This document shows, in pieces, positions 62,582 to 64,000 of a DNA stretch of 64,000 nt (within the stretch, counting starts at the first letter, position 1; every line of letters begins with the position of its first letter). Below the pieces are notes generated by a model. The model did not search any database and was not told the origin of the DNA. It worked only from the letters and a program-made list of their open reading frames with translations. Where the stretch lies: positions 62,001 to 126,000 of the forward strand of contig SVFK01000002.1 in NCBI GenBank assembly GCA_015056915.1, written 5' to 3'. The DNA is from Lachnospiraceae bacterium. Its GTDB lineage: Bacteria > Bacillota > Clostridia > Lachnospirales > Lachnospiraceae. The position numbers were made by a program, and so were the translations under genes.

Positions 62582-63283
62582 TTGGGTAATTATGATGTAA
62601 AACAGGAAGTAACTGATAAATACTCCCTGCGCGGAAGAGTGTTCCACAAGCTACGAGATGATATTTTGAGCGGTAAGTATGAGGAGCATGAGGAATTAAA
62701 GGAAGTGGCAATCGGTGAGGAAATGGGCGTCAGCAGGACTCCTGTAAGAGAGGCTTTCCGTCAGCTTGAACTGGAGGGACTTATTCAGATTATTCCTAAT
62801 AAGGGAGCCTATGTCACCGGAATCACAGAGAAGGATGTTAAGGATATTTACATGATTCGCTCTCTGCTGGAGGGGTTATGTGCGCGTTGGGCTACAGAGC
62901 ATATTACCAAGGAGCAGATGGAGGAGATGGAGGAAAATGTGTATCTTGCGCAGTTTCATGCCAGAAAAGGGCATTTGGAGCAGCTGGCAGAGCTGGATAA
63001 TCGTTTTCATGATATTCTGTATGAAGCATGTAACAGCAAAATACTGGAGCATCAATTAAAGGATTTTCATCAATATGTGCTTCGTGTGCGCAAGAAGACC
63101 CTTGCCAATGCCAACAGAGGACCCCAATCCAACAAAGAGCACGAAGAAATCATGGAAGCAATTAAGGCGGGAAATGCAGAGCTTGCAGAAATGCTTGCTA
63201 ACCGTCATATGATTAATGCCTATGAAAATATGGTGCAGAATGGACTGCACGAGGCATATGAACGGAAAGAAAATGCCAAATAG
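62582..63283 (+). CDS. GntR family regulator, FadR/FCD class
   Basis: A 233-residue repressor-type protein. Residues ~10-75 form the winged helix ('GRVFHKLRDDILSGKY', 'IGEEMGVSRTPVREAFRQLELEGLIQIIPNKGAYV'), and 80-220 the all-helical FCD effector domain with metal or acid-binding His and Asp ('ELDNRFHDILYEAC', 'NKEHEEIMEAIKAG', 'LANRHMINAYENM'). The start is taken as TTG 62582, eight bases after GGAGAG; the track's start lies inside the synthase gene. It probably binds the palindrome at the operon promoter and senses a carboxylic acid such as citrate, by inference. Confidence 0.88.
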   Translation: MGNYDVKQEVTDKYSLRGRVFHKLRDDILSGKYEEHEELKEVAIGEEMGVSRTPVREAFRQLELEGLIQIIPNKGAYVTGITEKDVKDIYMIRSLLEGLCARWATEHITKEQMEEMEENVYLAQFHARKGHLEQLAELDNRFHDILYEACNSKILEHQLKDFHQYVLRVRKKTLANANRGPQSNKEHEEIMEAIKAGNAELAEMLANRHMINAYENMVQNGLHEAYERKENAK

Positions 63284-63361
63284 ACTGTTATCTCATAAAG
63301 ATATGTGCTAAAATGTAAAAGGTCTATAGAAGGATAGAGAAGCGAAAGGATGTACGCAAAC

Positions 63362-64000
63362 ATGGAAAAGATTAGAATGACGACCCCGTTAGTAGAGATG
63401 GACGGAGATGAAATGACCAGAATACTGTGGCAGATGATTAAGGATGAACTGTTACTGCCATACATAGATTTGAAGACAGAATACTATGATCTGGGTCTTG
63501 AGTATCGTAATGCAACCAACGATCAGGTGACAGTGGATTCTGCCAATGCAACGTTAAAGTATGGTGTTGCCGTAAAATGTGCAACCATTACTCCCAATGC
63601 AGCCAGAATGACTGAGTATGACTTAAAAGAAATGTGGAAGAGTCCGAACGGAACCATTCGTGCCATTTTGGACGGAACCGTGTTCCGCGCACCGATTCTG
63701 GTAAAGGGAATTGTACCTTATGTAAAGAATTGGATGAAGCCTATCACCATTGCCCGTCATGCTTACGGTGATGTTTATAAAAATACGGAAATCAAAGTGC
63801 CCGGTGCCGGAAAGGCAGAGCTGGTATACACAGCAGAAGACGGTACAGAGGTAAGAGAGGTTATTCATAACTTCAAGGGTGCCGGTATCTTACAGGGTAT
63901 TCATAATACAGAGGAATCCATCAGCAGTTTTGCAAGAGCATGCTTTGCGTATGCAGTAGATACCAAGCAGGATTTGTGGTTCTCTACGAAGGATACCATC
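63362..64000 (+). CDS. icd: NADP-type isocitrate dehydrogenase (5' part; runs off the window)
   Basis: The first 213 codons of an isocitrate dehydrogenase of the eukaryote-like dimeric class: '[35 protein letters not shown]' and '[42 protein letters not shown]' are diagnostic, the latter including the substrate-binding Ser-Pro-Asn-Gly-Thr. '[13 protein letters not shown]' follows. It oxidises isocitrate to 2-oxoglutarate with NADP+. An in-frame ATG at 63350 sits too close to AAAGG, so 63362 is preferred. The gene continues beyond 64000 and was therefore missing from the ORF track. With the citrate synthase-like gene it makes the route to glutamate. Confidence 0.93.
   Translation, partial: MEKIRMTTPLVEMDGDEMTRILWQMIKDELLLPYIDLKTEYYDLGLEYRNATNDQVTVDSANATLKYGVAVKCATITPNAARMTEYDLKEMWKSPNGTIRAILDGTVFRAPILVKGIVPYVKNWMKPITIARHAYGDVYKNTEIKVPGAGKAELVYTAEDGTEVREVIHNFKGAGILQGIHNTEESISSFARACFAYAVDTKQDLWFSTKDTI

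Overview
The window reads as chromosome from a low-to-mid GC, Gram-positive anaerobe of the Lachnospiraceae type (class Clostridia). This rests on the rnfCDGEAB gene order, two tRNA-sensing T-box leaders, a clostridial Re-citrate synthase-like gene, single-ring sigma-A promoters (TTGACA-17-TATAAT type), SpoIID and SleB family proteins, and a class B sortase with a PKTG-type substrate. Nearly all of it is ordinary core chromosome. I see no prophage, insertion sequence, CRISPR array, rRNA or tRNA gene. Roughly 85 to 90 percent is coding, mostly on the plus strand.

Layout. 1-2.9 kb: chromosome segregation (scpA, scpB) and a D,D-carboxypeptidase. 3-8.5 kb: a biotin-dependent, membrane-coupled decarboxylase operon with an acyl-CoA-type carboxyltransferase, an OadG-like lipoprotein, a biotin carrier, the OadB ion pump and an OadA-type carboxyltransferase, closed by an extraordinary hairpin of about 44 bp. 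8.6-14.1 kb: TetR and RpiR regulators, a BaiN-like flavoprotein, cmk, ispH and rpsA; the last two overlap. 14.2-16.2 kb: an orphan CheR and a convergent exonuclease. 16.4-21.5 kb: a complete Rnf complex. 21.5-24.3 kb: two cell wall hydrolases around a minus-strand AP2-like protein. 24.4-30.9 kb: thrC, deoC, an M24 aminopeptidase, a repeat-rich intergenic region and pckA. 31-34.1 kb: a 6S-like RNA, a SpoIID-like protein and a YihY membrane protein. 34.1-42.4 kb: T-box-controlled pheST, then lysA, M18 aminopeptidase, queA and a PilZ protein. 42.4-48.7 kb: tyrA, an EF-G-like GTPase and T-box-controlled leuS. 48.9-51.9 kb: a zinc-ribbon/TPR membrane protein and three uncharacterised minus-strand genes, one Cys/Asn-rich. 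52-61 kb: sortase B, two leucine-rich-repeat surface proteins and a subtilase. 61-64 kb: Re-citrate synthase-like gene, a GntR regulator and the start of an NADP-type isocitrate dehydrogenase.

How the genes fit together. Oxaloacetate is a recurring node: the decarboxylase operon removes it while pumping ions, PEP carboxykinase interconverts it with PEP, and the citrate synthase/isocitrate dehydrogenase pair carries it toward 2-oxoglutarate and glutamate. Rnf couples ferredoxin and NAD redox to the same membrane ion gradient. The two T-boxes tie pheST and leuS to charging of their tRNAs.

The observations I rate most highly are: a 36-bp near-perfect palindrome containing TTGTATACAA that overlaps the promoter of the citrate synthase/GntR/icd operon; the mixed decarboxylase operon, whose subunit set resembles a membrane-linked transcarboxylase; the 44-bp hairpin after oadA; a family of GCATCTAGAAA inverted repeats before pckA; the sortase with a long cytoplasmic domain beside its probable substrate; and the uncharacterised minus-strand gene cluster at 50.6-51.9 kb. 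All identifications come from reading the sequence; no database search was run.
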